64,000 nucleotides of DNA from Mycolicibacterium gadium (GCF_010728925.1 NZ_AP022608.1:4588001-4652000); one strand, 5' to 3'. Counted from the first letter of the stretch, positions 9,581-19,196 are shown. Notes: generated by a model from the sequence alone, not told the origin. Made by a program: numbers and translations.

Positions 9581-10551
9581 CAGTAGGCGCCCTGGGCTTC
9601 GAAGATCCGGCGCGGATTGTCGACGAACATCGTGGTGAGTTGTTCGTCGGTGACGCCGCGCTCTTTCAGCGCCGGGACCACGTCGTTGTGGATGTGCAGG
9701 TAATGCCAGTTCGGCATCACTACCGGCACCATGTCCTCCGGTAGCCAGTCCATGAGGCACGCAGCGTCATGGGAGAGCACCATCTTGTCGGCATGGCCGC
9801 GCTCGCACATCTGCGCCACGGTGTTGACGCGCTCCTCGAAACCGAGGAAGACGTCGACGCCGAACCGGTCCATCCCGATGTAGGAGCCCGCCTCGACGAG
9901 CTCGGTGAGGTAACCGAGGTCGGTGGAATCGCCGGAGTGGCCGATGACCACGCGGGACAGGTCTACGCCCTCTTCGGCGAAGATCCGCTGCTGCTCGAGA
10001 CCGCGACGGGTCGCCGCGTGCGTGTGCGTCGAGATCGGCACACCCGTGCGTCGGTGCGCCTGCGCCACCGCGCGCAATACCCGCTCCACTCCGGGCGTCA
10101 CTCCCGGTTCGTCGGTGGCGCACTTCAGGATGGCCGCTTTGATGCCGGTGCCCGCAATACCGTTCTCGATGTCGCTGACGAACATGTCGACCATCGGCTC
10201 GCCCAGCGGGGTTTCGGGTCCGCTGAAGTGGAAGAACATCGGCACGTCGTTGTAGGTGTAGACGCCGGTCGCCACGACGATGTTGAGGTCGGTCTGCTCG
10301 GCGATCTGCGCGATGCGCGGAATGTATCGACCGAGCCCGATGACGGTGAGGTCCACAATGGTGTCGACACCCCGCGCCTTGAGTTCATTGAGTCGCGTGA
10401 CCGCGTCGGCCTGACGCTTGGCCTCATCGCCCCAGACTTCGGGGAAATTGTGGTGGATCTCTGGAGACAGCACGAAAACGTGTTCGTGCATGAGCGTGAC
10501 CCCCAGGTCGGTCGTGGTGATCTCGCCCCGGGCGGTATTCAGCTGCGGCAC
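9580..10551 (-). CDS. php: Phosphotriesterase-like lactonase (Php, Rv0230c-like)
   Basis: 323-residue amidohydrolase of the phosphotriesterase-like lactonase group, with a binuclear metal centre. Metal ligands are visible in TLMHEHVF (HxH), the carboxylated Lys in AAILKCATDEPG, His in STHTHAA, GHSGDSTD and the Asp in LSHDAACL. It probably hydrolyses a lactone or ester with promiscuous phosphotriesterase activity. The GTG at 10551 (V-PQLNTARG) is chosen because M. tuberculosis Php starts MPELNTARG; the open frame upstream only shadows aftD. It starts 10 bases after the aftD stop and overlaps the acyl-CoA ligase start, so aftD-php-ligase look like one transcript. Confidence 0.9.
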   Translation of the reverse strand: MPQLNTARGEITTTDLGVTLMHEHVFVLSPEIHHNFPEVWGDEAKRQADAVTRLNELKARGVDTIVDLTVIGLGRYIPRIAQIAEQTDLNIVVATGVYTYNDVPMFFHFSGPETPLGEPMVDMFVSDIENGIAGTGIKAAILKCATDEPGVTPGVERVLRAVAQAHRRTGVPISTHTHAATRRGLEQQRIFAEEGVDLSRVVIGHSGDSTDLGYLTELVEAGSYIGMDRFGVDVFLGFEERVNTVAQMCERGHADKMVLSHDAACLMDWLPEDMVPVVMPNWHYLHIHNDVVPALKERGVTDEQLTTMFVDNPRRIFEAQGAY

Positions 10552-10561
10552 ATAGCCGATG

Positions 10562-13500
10562 CTAGGGCTCGGTGGTGTCCGTGGCTGTGAAACGGGTGCG
10601 ATCGTCGGGCACGACGGAAGCGGCCAGCATCGCCACCGAGACGAGAGCAAGCAGCTGCACCCCTACCGAGTGGCCGACGTATCCGTCCACCGATCGCCAG
10701 GGGTACTGGCTCAGGACGGCCCCCGCCAGGATGAGCCCGCCGGCGGTCGTCGTGACCGTGACGGTGTCGCGGAGGCGTTCGCGGTTGCGCAGCAAATACC
10801 GCAAACCCACGGCGATGCCGACGACGATGACGCCCGCGACCCCGGAGATCAGCGCTCCGACCGCAAGGACCGCGGCAGTCGTCGGCCACCTACCCGGCCG
10901 CCACACCCGCGCGGGTTCGTCCGGTTCGGTGCGACGGCGCGCCGGTACGAAGGCCAGCAGCGCCAGCACCGGCAGCAGGGCGAGACCGCCGATCAGCCCG
11001 GCCCGGTACGGGGCATTCGACGGAAACGTGAGTGTGACGGGTCCTTCGGTGCCCGGCGGCAGCACCCAGCCCTGCTGCCAGCCATTGACCTTGACCGGTG
11101 TCAGCGCGGTGCCGTCGGTGCGGTGCGCGATCCACCCGGGGTTAACGCTTTCCGGGACGACCAACACCCGCGACGTGTTCGACGCCGGCACATTGACCTC
11201 GCGATGATCGGCGCTCCACTCGCCGATGTGCGCGGGAACCGTTGTCGCCGAACGAATCCGATTCGCCAGCGGGCCGTCGAGCTGGACGCCGTCGGCGGTG
11301 AACGCGGCGCCGGGGCTGATCAGCAGCTCCTGCTGACCGGCGGGTAGCCGGATCGGTCCGGCCTGGCACGGCTGCGCCGTCACCGGCTCGCCGTCGAGCA
11401 GCGCACCGACCGTCGTGCTGATCGACGTCTGGACGAACTGACCGGCTACACCGATGATCGGGCCGCGGCCGCAGGGTAGTTCGATCATCCGCGCGCGGTT
11501 GCGTTCGGCGTCGGCCGCCGCGATCGGGGCGCCCCGCGCGTCCAGGGCCGTCACCTCGGCCAACCCGGGGGGCTTGAGCTGATCGAATCCGAGCGCCGTG
11601 CGGTCGATGATGTCGTCCCAGTCGAGGATCGACACCTTCACCGTGTCGGTCACGCGGGCTTTGAGGTCAAGGGTCTGCGCGCCGGCGTCGCCGACCAGCC
11701 TGCGTACCTGCGGTCCATCGCCGAGGTCGACGGCCACCAGCGTCGGATGTGCAGGCAGCTCGGACGAACTGGGCGTCACCCGGACGGCGGCCACCTCGCG
11801 GCGGCTGGGCAATCTCAGCGTCAAGGTGGGCGGCGACTTTTGTTGTACGACGCCTTGGCGCGCGGTCCACGCCGTATCCGGGTCGCCGTCCGCGGCGGCG
11901 TACGCGGAACCGAGCACGTCGATCGGGTCCGCGTCTCCGGTGGCGATCGCAGTGCCGGGTGCCCGCACCAGGTCGGCGAGGTTGGGACCCTGACGTGCTC
12001 GCACCCATACGGTCGGCGTCACGGCCATCGGCTCCGGCACCGTCAGTGTGCGGCTCAGATTCACCGGTTCCTCCGGTGACAGAGCCATGGTCGCAGCGCA
12101 CCGAATGCCGTCGGGGCTCTGCGCACAGCCCGACCTGCCCAGCAGTTCTGAACCCAGATCCCATTGCGCCACAGCCGAATCCGTGGGTGGCCCCGGTACG
12201 ACCACCGTGTGGCGCAGGTCGACGGGGTGGGCGAACCCGTTCGCGTCGTATTGGGTCACGGTGAAATCGGTGATGCCGAACTGGACGCCGGGCGACCCGT
12301 CCTCGGTGGCGACGGCGGTGATGCGCACCCACGGCGACTCGCCGTACGGCAGCCCCACGGTCAACGGCTTACCCGCTTCGTCGAAGCGCAATGTGCTGGT
12401 GCCGTTGACGGTCGATATCTCGATGCGGCGTACCTGCGAGCCGACCGCGGTGGCGCTCGGGGTGACCGTGATGGTGGCGTTGGTGACCGGATGATCGAAG
12501 TCGACCTGAAGCCACTGTCCGATTGCGGACTGCAACGCGTTGGACACCCAGCTGGTCGACGAGTCGGCGTCGACGGCGGCGGCCGGTCCGGTTGCGGGTG
12601 CCACGTTGGGAAGAGCGGTCGAATCCGACGCCGAACTGGACACCGAAACCCGGCCGCCGGACCACTGTCCGTAGACCGTCTCGGCGCCCGGGGTCGGATA
12701 GTCCATCACGCGGTTGAAGGTGTTGCGCGGATCGTCGGGAGTGCGGATCGCCGACGAGTGGTCGTCCACGCGGCCGTAGTCGGTTTCCCGCGCGAGCGGG
12801 GTGTCGGTGACGACGACACCGGACCCCGCAGGCACGGACAGACCGGCCTGCTGCGCATCCGCCGTCAGCAGCATGGGCCCCAGCGGTGGCTGCCCAAGGA
12901 GGCGGCGACGCTCGTCGAGGCGCAGCAGGACCTCGGGTGCGCCGTCGACGCGCGCCATCGCATCGGTGTCGGCGAGGTAGGGCGTCACCGGAGTCGCGGG
13001 CGTGGCCGGGTTGACCCGGTAGATCTCCACGGCGGGATAGCGCGGTCGCAGACCGCTGTCGGTGATGAAACCAGGCAGGGTGCCGGGCCCGACCGGATCG
13101 CCGAACTCGGCGACGCGCTGCAGGCCCGGGGACCCGTCGATTGCGCGGTGCACCAGGATCGGTCGAGCCGATCGCGACGTCTCCGGGTCGAGATCATTGC
13201 GCACCACGACATACGAGATACCTTGCCGGGCAAGGGTATCCGCCAATCCAGGGGACGGTCTGCCTGCCGCGAACAGCCGTTGGACGGAGTCCAGGGCGCG
13301 AATGGTCTCCGGCGGCGTCAAGGGGATCGAGTCCCGCACTCCCCACGCGCTGTCGCCCAGCACCTGCAGCGGTTCGTCGTGGCTGCTGCCCCACACCTGG
13401 GTGGCGAACGGGGCGCCCGGCGCCACCAGCACACGCCCCGAATCGTTGTGCTCGTCGAGCCAGTCGGCGGTGTCGTGCCAGTACTGCGGGATCGCGTCGA

Positions 13501-14803
13501 ACGCCCCCGGTGGAGTGAGCCGACCTGTCCAGGCCAGTGACGTCGCGGCCATCACCGCCACCAGTACGACGACGCCAACCGCCACCCGCTTGTCGCGTTC
13601 GGGGTGGGCGAACGCATCCCGCCACACCGCGCGCGGTGCGCTGCCCGGCAACGGGATGCGGCCAAGCAGGTGCGCCAGACCGAGCGCGATCGGCAGCCGC
13701 AGCAGCGGTTCGAGTTTGTGGATGTTGCGCAGCGGAGTGCCGTCCGCATCGAGGAAGGCTTGAACCGCATGGGCCATAGGTGATCCCAGCCCGCCCGAAT
13801 ATCCGAGCGCCAGCACCGTGACACCGGCGAGCAGGATGGCGACCAGACGTCCGCGGGCTGGCATGGACCGCATCGCCAGCCCCGCCAGACCGGCAGCGGC
13901 AACCAGCGTCGTCGCGAGCACCGCCACCGAACCCGTCACCAGCGAGGCGCCCGCTGTCGCGTTCGGCGCGACGAACGGGGTCCACACGTCCGTGCCGCGC
14001 AGCATCTCGGTCAGCGACATCCACCGCGTCGTCACACCGGAGGATTCGATGAAGTCGAGGAACGGCGGGCTGATCCGGCCGAGCAACGCGAGCGCGACCA
14101 CCCACCACGTCACCGCGAGCACGATGCACAGTGCCCACCAACCGGTGAAGCGCCACCACAACCGGTTCGGTTTGTGGCAGACCAGCCAGATCGCGGCGAC
14201 CAGGCAGGCGGTCAGCGTCGCGACGGCGTTGACCGCGCCCATCAACGCGATGGCCACCGCCGACCGCGCAGCCAGCACCCGGACAGCGCCCGTGCCCCGC
14301 AGGGCCAGAATCACCGGCAGCAGCACCCAGGGCGCCAGCATCATGGGCAGCGTCTCCGACGAGATCGCACCGATGGTGGTCAGGACCCGAGGAGACAGCG
14401 CGAACGCGACTGCCGCGATCACGCGGGAGGTGGTGCTGCCTATGCCGAGCGCTTCGGCGACACGGAGGAGGCCCCAGAATCCGACGACCAGCAGCAGCGC
14501 CCACCACAGCCGCTGGACCACCCACCCCGGCAGTCCGAGCACGTCGCCGGCCAGGAAGAACGCGCCGTGCGGGAACAGATAGCCGTAGGCCTGGTTCTGG
14601 GCCTGGCCGAACGGCAGCTCGCTGTTCCAGAGATCGAACGCGCGGGACAGGAACCGCAGGGGGTTCGCGGTCAGATCGAGCTTCGTGTCAGGAGAGATCT
14701 GCCCGGGTGACTGCGCGGACGACAGAACCAGCGCCGCCGCAGCGACCACCCACAGCCAGCGTCGCGACAGGGGCGCGAAATTAACTTCGGTCGCCGTACT
14801 CAA
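10562..14803 (-). CDS. aftD: Arabinofuranosyltransferase AftD
   Basis: 1413 residues, matching the very large AftD family. AftD is a GT-C enzyme that adds alpha-arabinofuranose from decaprenyl-phospho-arabinose to arabinogalactan/lipoarabinomannan on the outer face of the membrane. The N-terminal third is polytopic and carries the conserved AQSPGQISPDTKLDL and PFGQAQNQAYGYLFPHG loops. The middle is the DUF3367 region with discoidin-like carbohydrate-binding modules (SSTSWVSNALQSAIGQWLQV; a second near PDTAWTARQG). Two or three C-terminal membrane segments follow. The start appears to be TTG at 14803, inside the 3' end of the DUF2613 gene in another frame, giving 23 bases of overlap; homologues start close to the APLSRRWL segment. 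Essential in M. tuberculosis and M. smegmatis as far as I recall. Confidence 0.93.
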   Translation of the reverse strand: MSTATEVNFAPLSRRWLWVVAAAALVLSSAQSPGQISPDTKLDLTANPLRFLSRAFDLWNSELPFGQAQNQAYGYLFPHGAFFLAGDVLGLPGWVVQRLWWALLLVVGFWGLLRVAEALGIGSTTSRVIAAVAFALSPRVLTTIGAISSETLPMMLAPWVLLPVILALRGTGAVRVLAARSAVAIALMGAVNAVATLTACLVAAIWLVCHKPNRLWWRFTGWWALCIVLAVTWWVVALALLGRISPPFLDFIESSGVTTRWMSLTEMLRGTDVWTPFVAPNATAGASLVTGSVAVLATTLVAAAGLAGLAMRSMPARGRLVAILLAGVTVLALGYSGGLGSPMAHAVQAFLDADGTPLRNIHKLEPLLRLPIALGLAHLLGRIPLPGSAPRAVWRDAFAHPERDKRVAVGVVVLVAVMAATSLAWTGRLTPPGAFDAIPQYWHDTADWLDEHNDSGRVLVAPGAPFATQVWGSSHDEPLQVLGDSAWGVRDSIPLTPPETIRALDSVQRLFAAGRPSPGLADTLARQGISYVVVRNDLDPETSRSARPILVHRAIDGSPGLQRVAEFGDPVGPGTLPGFITDSGLRPRYPAVEIYRVNPATPATPVTPYLADTDAMARVDGAPEVLLRLDERRRLLGQPPLGPMLLTADAQQAGLSVPAGSGVVVTDTPLARETDYGRVDDHSSAIRTPDDPRNTFNRVMDYPTPGAETVYGQWSGGRVSVSSSASDSTALPNVAPATGPAAAVDADSSTSWVSNALQSAIGQWLQVDFDHPVTNATITVTPSATAVGSQVRRIEISTVNGTSTLRFDEAGKPLTVGLPYGESPWVRITAVATEDGSPGVQFGITDFTVTQYDANGFAHPVDLRHTVVVPGPPTDSAVAQWDLGSELLGRSGCAQSPDGIRCAATMALSPEEPVNLSRTLTVPEPMAVTPTVWVRARQGPNLADLVRAPGTAIATGDADPIDVLGSAYAAADGDPDTAWTARQGVVQQKSPPTLTLRLPSRREVAAVRVTPSSSELPAHPTLVAVDLGDGPQVRRLVGDAGAQTLDLKARVTDTVKVSILDWDDIIDRTALGFDQLKPPGLAEVTALDARGAPIAAADAERNRARMIELPCGRGPIIGVAGQFVQTSISTTVGALLDGEPVTAQPCQAGPIRLPAGQQELLISPGAAFTADGVQLDGPLANRIRSATTVPAHIGEWSADHREVNVPASNTSRVLVVPESVNPGWIAHRTDGTALTPVKVNGWQQGWVLPPGTEGPVTLTFPSNAPYRAGLIGGLALLPVLALLAFVPARRRTEPDEPARVWRPGRWPTTAAVLAVGALISGVAGVIVVGIAVGLRYLLRNRERLRDTVTVTTTAGGLILAGAVLSQYPWRSVDGYVGHSVGVQLLALVSVAMLAASVVPDDRTRFTATDTTEP

Positions 14804-14954
14804 CCCTGTTGAGCACCGACGACGCCGGATCGCCTGCCTGCAGCGGCGGCTTGCTGTCCTGTTGCACCATCAGCGTGACCCCGAATACGGCAGCCGCACC
14901 CAGCAGCAGGCCGACAACGATGCTGGCCGCGGCGGGCACGAGAAACCGATCCAT
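14781..14954 (-). CDS. DUF2613 small membrane/secreted protein (Rv0236A-like)
   Basis: 57 residues: a short N-terminus, one hydrophobic segment (AAASIVVGLLLGAAAVFGV, about residues 8-26) and a polar extracytoplasmic tail ending EYGDRS. It matches the M. tuberculosis small protein Rv0236A in length, sequence and position directly upstream of aftD. Function unknown; the conserved linkage suggests a partner of AftD. ATG at 14954. Its last 23 bases overlap the aftD start. Confidence 0.88.
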   Translation of the reverse strand: MDRFLVPAAASIVVGLLLGAAAVFGVTLMVQQDSKPPLQAGDPASSVLNRVEYGDRS

Positions 14955-14977
14955 CCGGCCAAAGTAGCAGACGAAGT

Positions 14978-15115
14978 ATGCCGTGCCCGCCGAGCGGTGA
15001 GCTGGTCTTCAACGGGTGGGACCACCTATATCCGAACGGCTACGAGTACATCGGTCCCCGTCAGTTCGACAAGCTGCGGGACCGGGGGATCGAACGCGGC
15101 TTCGTTTCCTACTAG
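14978..15115 (+). CDS. Small hypothetical protein, 45 residues
   Basis: An ATG-to-TAG frame beginning MPCPPSGELVFNGW and ending with a dense run of charged and aromatic residues (RDRGIERGFVSY). Nearly every codon ends in G or C, as in real genes here, which argues against chance. There is no clear Shine-Dalgarno; the start is 24 bases from the divergent DUF2613 start, so a leaderless message is possible. It stops 11 bases before the lpqI ATG. It could equally be the surviving C-terminus of a longer protein. I do not recognise the family. Confidence 0.5.
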   Translation: MPCPPSGELVFNGWDHLYPNGYEYIGPRQFDKLRDRGIERGFVSY

Positions 15116-15126
15116 GGTCGGGGCCC

Positions 15127-16299
15127 ATGGTTTCAATTGGTTCGGGGTTGCGCGGGCTGTGCGCCGCGGTGGCGTTGCCCGTGCTCGTGTCCGCGTGCTC
15201 GACGGCGGCGGATCAGGAGGTCCCGCATCCGGAGATGGCGGCGACCGCGGTGCCGCAGGCGCCGGTGCTGGTCCCGGCCCCGGCGTGCGGCCAGGGGCCG
15301 GAGCTGCTGTCGCAGATCTCGACCCGCGACAAGCTCGCGCAGCTGTTGATGGTCGGCGTCACCAACGCGGCCGACGCGCGAGCCGTGGTCGAGAGCCAGC
15401 ACGTCGGCGGGATCATGATCGGCAGCTGGACCGACCTGTCGATGGTCAACGACGGCTCGCTGGTCGACATCGCGAACTCGGCGGCGCCGCTGCCGCTGGC
15501 GGTGAGCGTCGACGAAGAGGGTGGCCGGGTTTCGCGGCTGTCTTCGGTGATCGGCACCCAACCGTCGGCACGAGAGCTGGCGCGGACCCAAACGCCCGAG
15601 CAGGTGTATGCCATTGCGCTGCAACGTGGTCAGGCGATGCGAAGCAAGGGCATCACCATCGACTTCGCACCGGTGGTGGATATCTCGAATGCTCCGGACG
15701 ACACCGTCATCGGCGACCGCTCCTTCGGATCGGACCCCGCCGTGGTCACCGACTACGCCGGCGCTTACGCGCGCGGCCTGCGCGACGCCGGAATGCTGCC
15801 GGTGCTCAAGCACTTCCCGGGGCACGGGAACGGGTCCGGGGACTCCCACACCGGCAGTGTCACCGCGCCTCCGATTGGTGATCTGCAGAACGCAGACCTG
15901 GTTCCGTATCGCACGCTGAACACACAGCTGCCGGTCGGCGTGATGGTCGGCCACATGCAGGTTCCCGGACTCACCGGCAACGAACCGGCCAGCCTGAGCC
16001 CGAGTGCGTACGCGCTGCTGCGCTCCGGCGACTACGGCGGCCCGCCGTTCAACGGACCCGTCTTCACCGATGACCTGTCGTCGATGCGGGCGATCTCGGA
16101 TCGCTTCGGGGTCGCCGAGGCGGCGCTGCGCGGATTGCAGGCCGGCGCCGACACCGCGTTGTGGGTGACGACGGGCGAGGTGCCTGCCGTGCTGGACCGG
16201 TTGGAAAAGGCGGTCTCGACGGGCGAGCTGTCGATGCCTCAGGTCGACGCGTCGGTGCTGCGGATGGCTGCGGTCAAAGGTCCCAACCCGCGCTGCTGA
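15127..16299 (+). CDS. lpqI: Lipoprotein LpqI, GH3 family beta-N-acetylglucosaminidase
   Basis: 390 residues. The signal peptide ends in lipobox LVSAC (Cys about residue 24), so it should be lipid-anchored on the outer face of the membrane. The NagZ-like GH3 barrel shows VDEEGGRVSRL, DFAPVVDI, the KHFPGHG motif followed by the SGDSHTG catalytic His/Asp loop, and FTDDLSSM with the catalytic Asp nucleophile. It should remove beta-N-acetylglucosamine from muropeptides during cell-wall recycling. ATG at 15127 (MVSIGSG) gives a proper signal peptide; the upstream open frame is not used. Orthologue of Rv0237. Confidence 0.93.
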   Translation: MVSIGSGLRGLCAAVALPVLVSACSTAADQEVPHPEMAATAVPQAPVLVPAPACGQGPELLSQISTRDKLAQLLMVGVTNAADARAVVESQHVGGIMIGSWTDLSMVNDGSLVDIANSAAPLPLAVSVDEEGGRVSRLSSVIGTQPSARELARTQTPEQVYAIALQRGQAMRSKGITIDFAPVVDISNAPDDTVIGDRSFGSDPAVVTDYAGAYARGLRDAGMLPVLKHFPGHGNGSGDSHTGSVTAPPIGDLQNADLVPYRTLNTQLPVGVMVGHMQVPGLTGNEPASLSPSAYALLRSGDYGGPPFNGPVFTDDLSSMRAISDRFGVAEAALRGLQAGADTALWVTTGEVPAVLDRLEKAVSTGELSMPQVDASVLRMAAVKGPNPRC

Positions 16300-16345
16300 T
16301 ATTTGGCAGGAGTCGAGCTGCTGACCCCCAGAGTCCGCTCATTGC

Positions 16346-16359
16346 TTACTCTTGAGTAA
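16346..16359. promoter_or_regulatory. Palindromic operator TTACTC-TT-GAGTAA at the TetR start
   Basis: Perfect 6-bp arms separated by two bases. The last A of the site is the A of the TetR ATG at 16359, so the message is probably leaderless and the site covers the transcription start: a simple autorepression arrangement. The same motif occurs between fabG4 and fadA2 (19197-19210, perfect) and before fadE5 (24922-24935, one mismatched pair). Confidence 0.75.
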
Positions 16360-16982
16360 TGGCAGGTGGGACCAAGCGGTTGCCACGCGCGGTGCGTGAG
16401 CAACAAATGCTCGACGCCGCCGTGCAGATTTTCTCGGTGAACGGTTACCACGAGACGTCGATGGATGCCATCGCCGCCGAAGCCAAGATCTCCAAACCCA
16501 TGCTGTACCTGTACTACGGCTCCAAAGAGGAGCTGTTCGGTGCGTGCCTGAACCGCGAGCTGTCCCGATTCGTCGAAGACGTGCGCGACAAGATCGATTT
16601 CACGCAGAGCCCGAAAGACCTGCTGCGCAACGCTGTTCTGGCGTTTCTCACCTACATCGACACCAACCGGGCGTCGTGGATGGTGCTTTACAACCAGGCC
16701 ACCAGTTCGCAGGCGTTCGCCCACACCGTGCGCGAGGGCCGCGAGCGGATCATCGACCTGGTCGGCCGACTGCTACGGGCGGGCACGCGCAATCCCGAGC
16801 CGGACACCGACTTCGACATGATGGCCGTCGCGCTGGTGGGGGCGGGAGAGGCCGTGGCCGCGCGCGTCAGCACCGGCGACGCCTCCGTGGACGAAGCCGC
16901 GGAACTGATGATCAACCTGTTCTGGCGTGGCCTGAAGGGCAAGCAGTCCGACAAGGACGCGACGGCGATCACCGCCAGCTAG
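16359..16982 (+). CDS. TetR-family transcriptional regulator (Rv0238-like)
   Basis: 207 residues. N-terminal HTH (about residues 10-56): ML-DAAVQIFSVNGYHETSMDAIAAEA with recognition helix ISKPMLYLYYGSKEELF. The C-terminal ligand/dimer domain is all-helical and includes a FLTYIDTNRASWMVLYNQ segment. The start codon lies inside a palindrome, and there is no room for a Shine-Dalgarno. Recurrence of that palindrome at the fabG4/fadA2 and fadE5 promoters makes it the likely repressor of these acyl-CoA and lipid genes, perhaps released by an acyl-CoA; ligand and regulon are inference. Orthologue of M. tuberculosis Rv0238 by position. Confidence 0.92.
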   Translation: MAGGTKRLPRAVREQQMLDAAVQIFSVNGYHETSMDAIAAEAKISKPMLYLYYGSKEELFGACLNRELSRFVEDVRDKIDFTQSPKDLLRNAVLAFLTYIDTNRASWMVLYNQATSSQAFAHTVREGRERIIDLVGRLLRAGTRNPEPDTDFDMMAVALVGAGEAVAARVSTGDASVDEAAELMINLFWRGLKGKQSDKDATAITAS

Positions 16983-17000
16983 GCGTCAACGGCACGATCC

Positions 17001-17825
17001 CTAGAGCGCTGTCACCGAACCCAACAGATGGGGATCGCCCTTGGCGGCGTGCCGCAGCGCCAGCTCCCAGCCGTCGGTGCCGCGCTCGACGTAGAGGTTT
17101 GCCCGCGCAGGCAGCACCACCGGCTTGACGAACCGCACCGAATATTTCACCGCGTCCGGCAGTTGGCCCTCGATATTGGCCAGAACCGCCGCAGCACTGA
17201 ACATTCCGTGTGCGATCACCGCCGGGAAACCGAACAGCTTGGCGGCGATCGGGTTGGTGTGAATCGGGTTGTGGTCCCCGCCGACGGATGCGTAGTGCCT
17301 GATCTGGCCCGGCGTGATGCGCAGCACCGCGTTCGGGGGACCCAACTTCGGTTGCTTCTGTGGCGGCGGCTTCGGCTCGTCGGAGAGGCTGGTCTTCTGC
17401 TGATGCAGGAAGGTCGTCACCTGATGCCACGCCGTCTCGTTGCCGACGTTCACCTCGGTGATGATGTCGACGAGCAGGCCGCGGCGGTGCTCACGCAGGT
17501 TCTCGGCGTGCACGCGCACCGACACGGAGTCGGTCACCGCGATCGGGCGGTGCTGCGTGATGTGGTTCTCGATGTGCACCGAACCCAAGGCGGCGAACGG
17601 GAAGTCGAAGCCGGTGACCAACGACATGACGGTCGGAAACGTCAGCGCGAACGGATAGGTCAGCGGCACGGTGTCGCCGAATCGCAGCCCGGTCACCGCG
17701 GCGTAGGCCGCCACGTTCGCGCTGTCGATCGGCAGATCCTCGACGGTCAGGGTACGGTCCGGCAGCGACTCGTCGCGCGGAATGAAGGGCAGCGCACCCA
17801 CGGCCGCGCGGAGCATGTTGTTCAT
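17001..17825 (-). CDS. htdX: MaoC-like (R)-3-hydroxyacyl-thioester dehydratase HtdX
   Basis: 274 residues with a double-hotdog fold. The hydratase-2 motif is VGGDHNPIHTNPIAAK with catalytic Asp and His, followed by AHGMFSAAAVL. It should dehydrate or hydrate 3-hydroxyacyl-CoA/ACP, pairing with FabG4 (ketoacyl reductase) and FadA2 (thiolase) in fatty acid elongation or beta-oxidation-type chemistry. The start could be GTG at 17834, overlapping the fabG4 TGA as GTGA, or ATG at 17825 (MNNMLRAAVG); the latter is given because homologues share the NNLLRAA start region. Same transcript as fabG4. Confidence 0.92.
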   Translation of the reverse strand: MNNMLRAAVGALPFIPRDESLPDRTLTVEDLPIDSANVAAYAAVTGLRFGDTVPLTYPFALTFPTVMSLVTGFDFPFAALGSVHIENHITQHRPIAVTDSVSVRVHAENLREHRRGLLVDIITEVNVGNETAWHQVTTFLHQQKTSLSDEPKPPPQKQPKLGPPNAVLRITPGQIRHYASVGGDHNPIHTNPIAAKLFGFPAVIAHGMFSAAAVLANIEGQLPDAVKYSVRFVKPVVLPARANLYVERGTDGWELALRHAAKGDPHLLGSVTAL

Positions 17826-17830
17826 CGCGC

Positions 17831-19186
17831 TCACGCCCCCAGCATGGCCTGGCCGCATACCCGGATCGTGTTGCCCGTGACGGCATTCGATGCGGGGCTG
17901 GCGAAGTAGGCGATGGTCTCGGCGACGTCGACCGGCTGGCCGCCCTGATACAGCGAGTTGAGCCGGCGTCCTACCTCGCGCGTCGCCAGCGGGATGGCCT
18001 CGGTCATCTTGGTTTCGATGAAGCCGGGCGCGACGGCGTTGACGGTGATGCCCTTGTCGGCATACTCGGCGGACAGCGCGTCGGTCAGCCCGATCATGCC
18101 CGCCTTCGTGGCGGCGTAGTTCGTCTGGCCTCGGTTGCCTGCGATGCCGGCCATCGACGACAACCCGACGACCCTGCCACCCTCGCCGATCGTCCCGTTG
18201 TCCACCAAGCCTTCGGTAAGGCGAAGCGGCGCAAGGAGATTGACGGCCACGACCGCGTCCCAGCGGGCTTCGTCCATGTTGGCGAGGAGCTTGTCGCGGG
18301 TAATGCCCGCATTGTTGACGAGGATGTCGAGGCGCGAGCCGTGGTAGTGCTCGCGCAGGTGTTCGGCAATGCGGTCCACCGCGTCGTCGGCCGTGACGTC
18401 GAGCGTGAGCGCGGTCGCGCCTACCTTCGATGCGACCTTTCCGAGATCGTCGTGGGCGCCCTCGACGTCGACGACGATCACGCTGGCACCGTCACGGGCG
18501 AACACCTCGGCGATCGTGGCACCGATACCGCGCGCCGCGCCGGTGACCAAGGCGATCTTGCCGTCGAGCGGGCGATCCCAGTCAGCGGGCGGCGCCGAAT
18601 CGTCGGCACCGACCCGGAACACCTGCCCGTCCACATAGGCGGACTTTCCCGAGAGCAGGAACCGCAGCGTCGACTCGAGGCCGGTCGCGGCGGGCTTCGC
18701 GCCGGCCGCCAGGTACACGAGGTTCACAGTGGCGCCGCGCCGCATCTCCTTGCCGAGCGACCGCGTGAACCCCTCGAGCGCGCGCTGCGCGATGCGTTCG
18801 GACACGCTGCCGGCCTCGTCTGGGGTGGTCCCGATGACGACGACGCGTCCCGACGGCCCGAGGTTGCGCAGCAAGGGGGTGAAGAATTCGTACAAGCCCT
18901 TGAGATCGACGGGTGCGGTGATGCCGGTGGCGTCGTACACCAGCCCGCCGAACGAGTCGGCCCAGCGGCCGCCGAGGTTGTTGGAGACGACCTCGTAGTC
19001 CTCGGACAGCGCGGTCCGCAGCGGTTCGACCACCCGGCCCTCACCGCCGATCAGCAGCGTGCCTGCCAGTGGTGCGTCGCCTGCCTTGTAGCGGCGCAGC
19101 GTTTCGGGCTGCGGGATGCCCAGCTGCTTGGCGAGGAACGATCCGGGCGTCGAGTGGACGAGTTGCGAGTACAGATCGGTAGCCAT
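17831..19186 (-). CDS. fabG4: High-molecular-weight 3-oxoacyl-reductase FabG4
   Basis: 451 residues, about the length of M. tuberculosis FabG4 (Rv0242c). An N-terminal flavodoxin-like degenerate Rossmann domain (about residues 1-200) is followed by a full SDR domain: [15 protein letters not shown] cofactor loop, [10 protein letters not shown], catalytic Ser in [13 protein letters not shown] with Tyr and Lys, and PGFIETKM. It reduces 3-oxoacyl-CoA/ACP with NADH. ATG at 19186 lies 11 bases from the shared operator at 19197-19210. It is divergent from fadA2, and htdX follows with overlap. Confidence 0.94.
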   Translation of the reverse strand: MATDLYSQLVHSTPGSFLAKQLGIPQPETLRRYKAGDAPLAGTLLIGGEGRVVEPLRTALSEDYEVVSNNLGGRWADSFGGLVYDATGITAPVDLKGLYEFFTPLLRNLGPSGRVVVIGTTPDEAGSVSERIAQRALEGFTRSLGKEMRRGATVNLVYLAAGAKPAATGLESTLRFLLSGKSAYVDGQVFRVGADDSAPPADWDRPLDGKIALVTGAARGIGATIAEVFARDGASVIVVDVEGAHDDLGKVASKVGATALTLDVTADDAVDRIAEHLREHYHGSRLDILVNNAGITRDKLLANMDEARWDAVVAVNLLAPLRLTEGLVDNGTIGEGGRVVGLSSMAGIAGNRGQTNYAATKAGMIGLTDALSAEYADKGITVNAVAPGFIETKMTEAIPLATREVGRRLNSLYQGGQPVDVAETIAYFASPASNAVTGNTIRVCGQAMLGA

Positions 19187-19196
19187 GGGGACGAAC

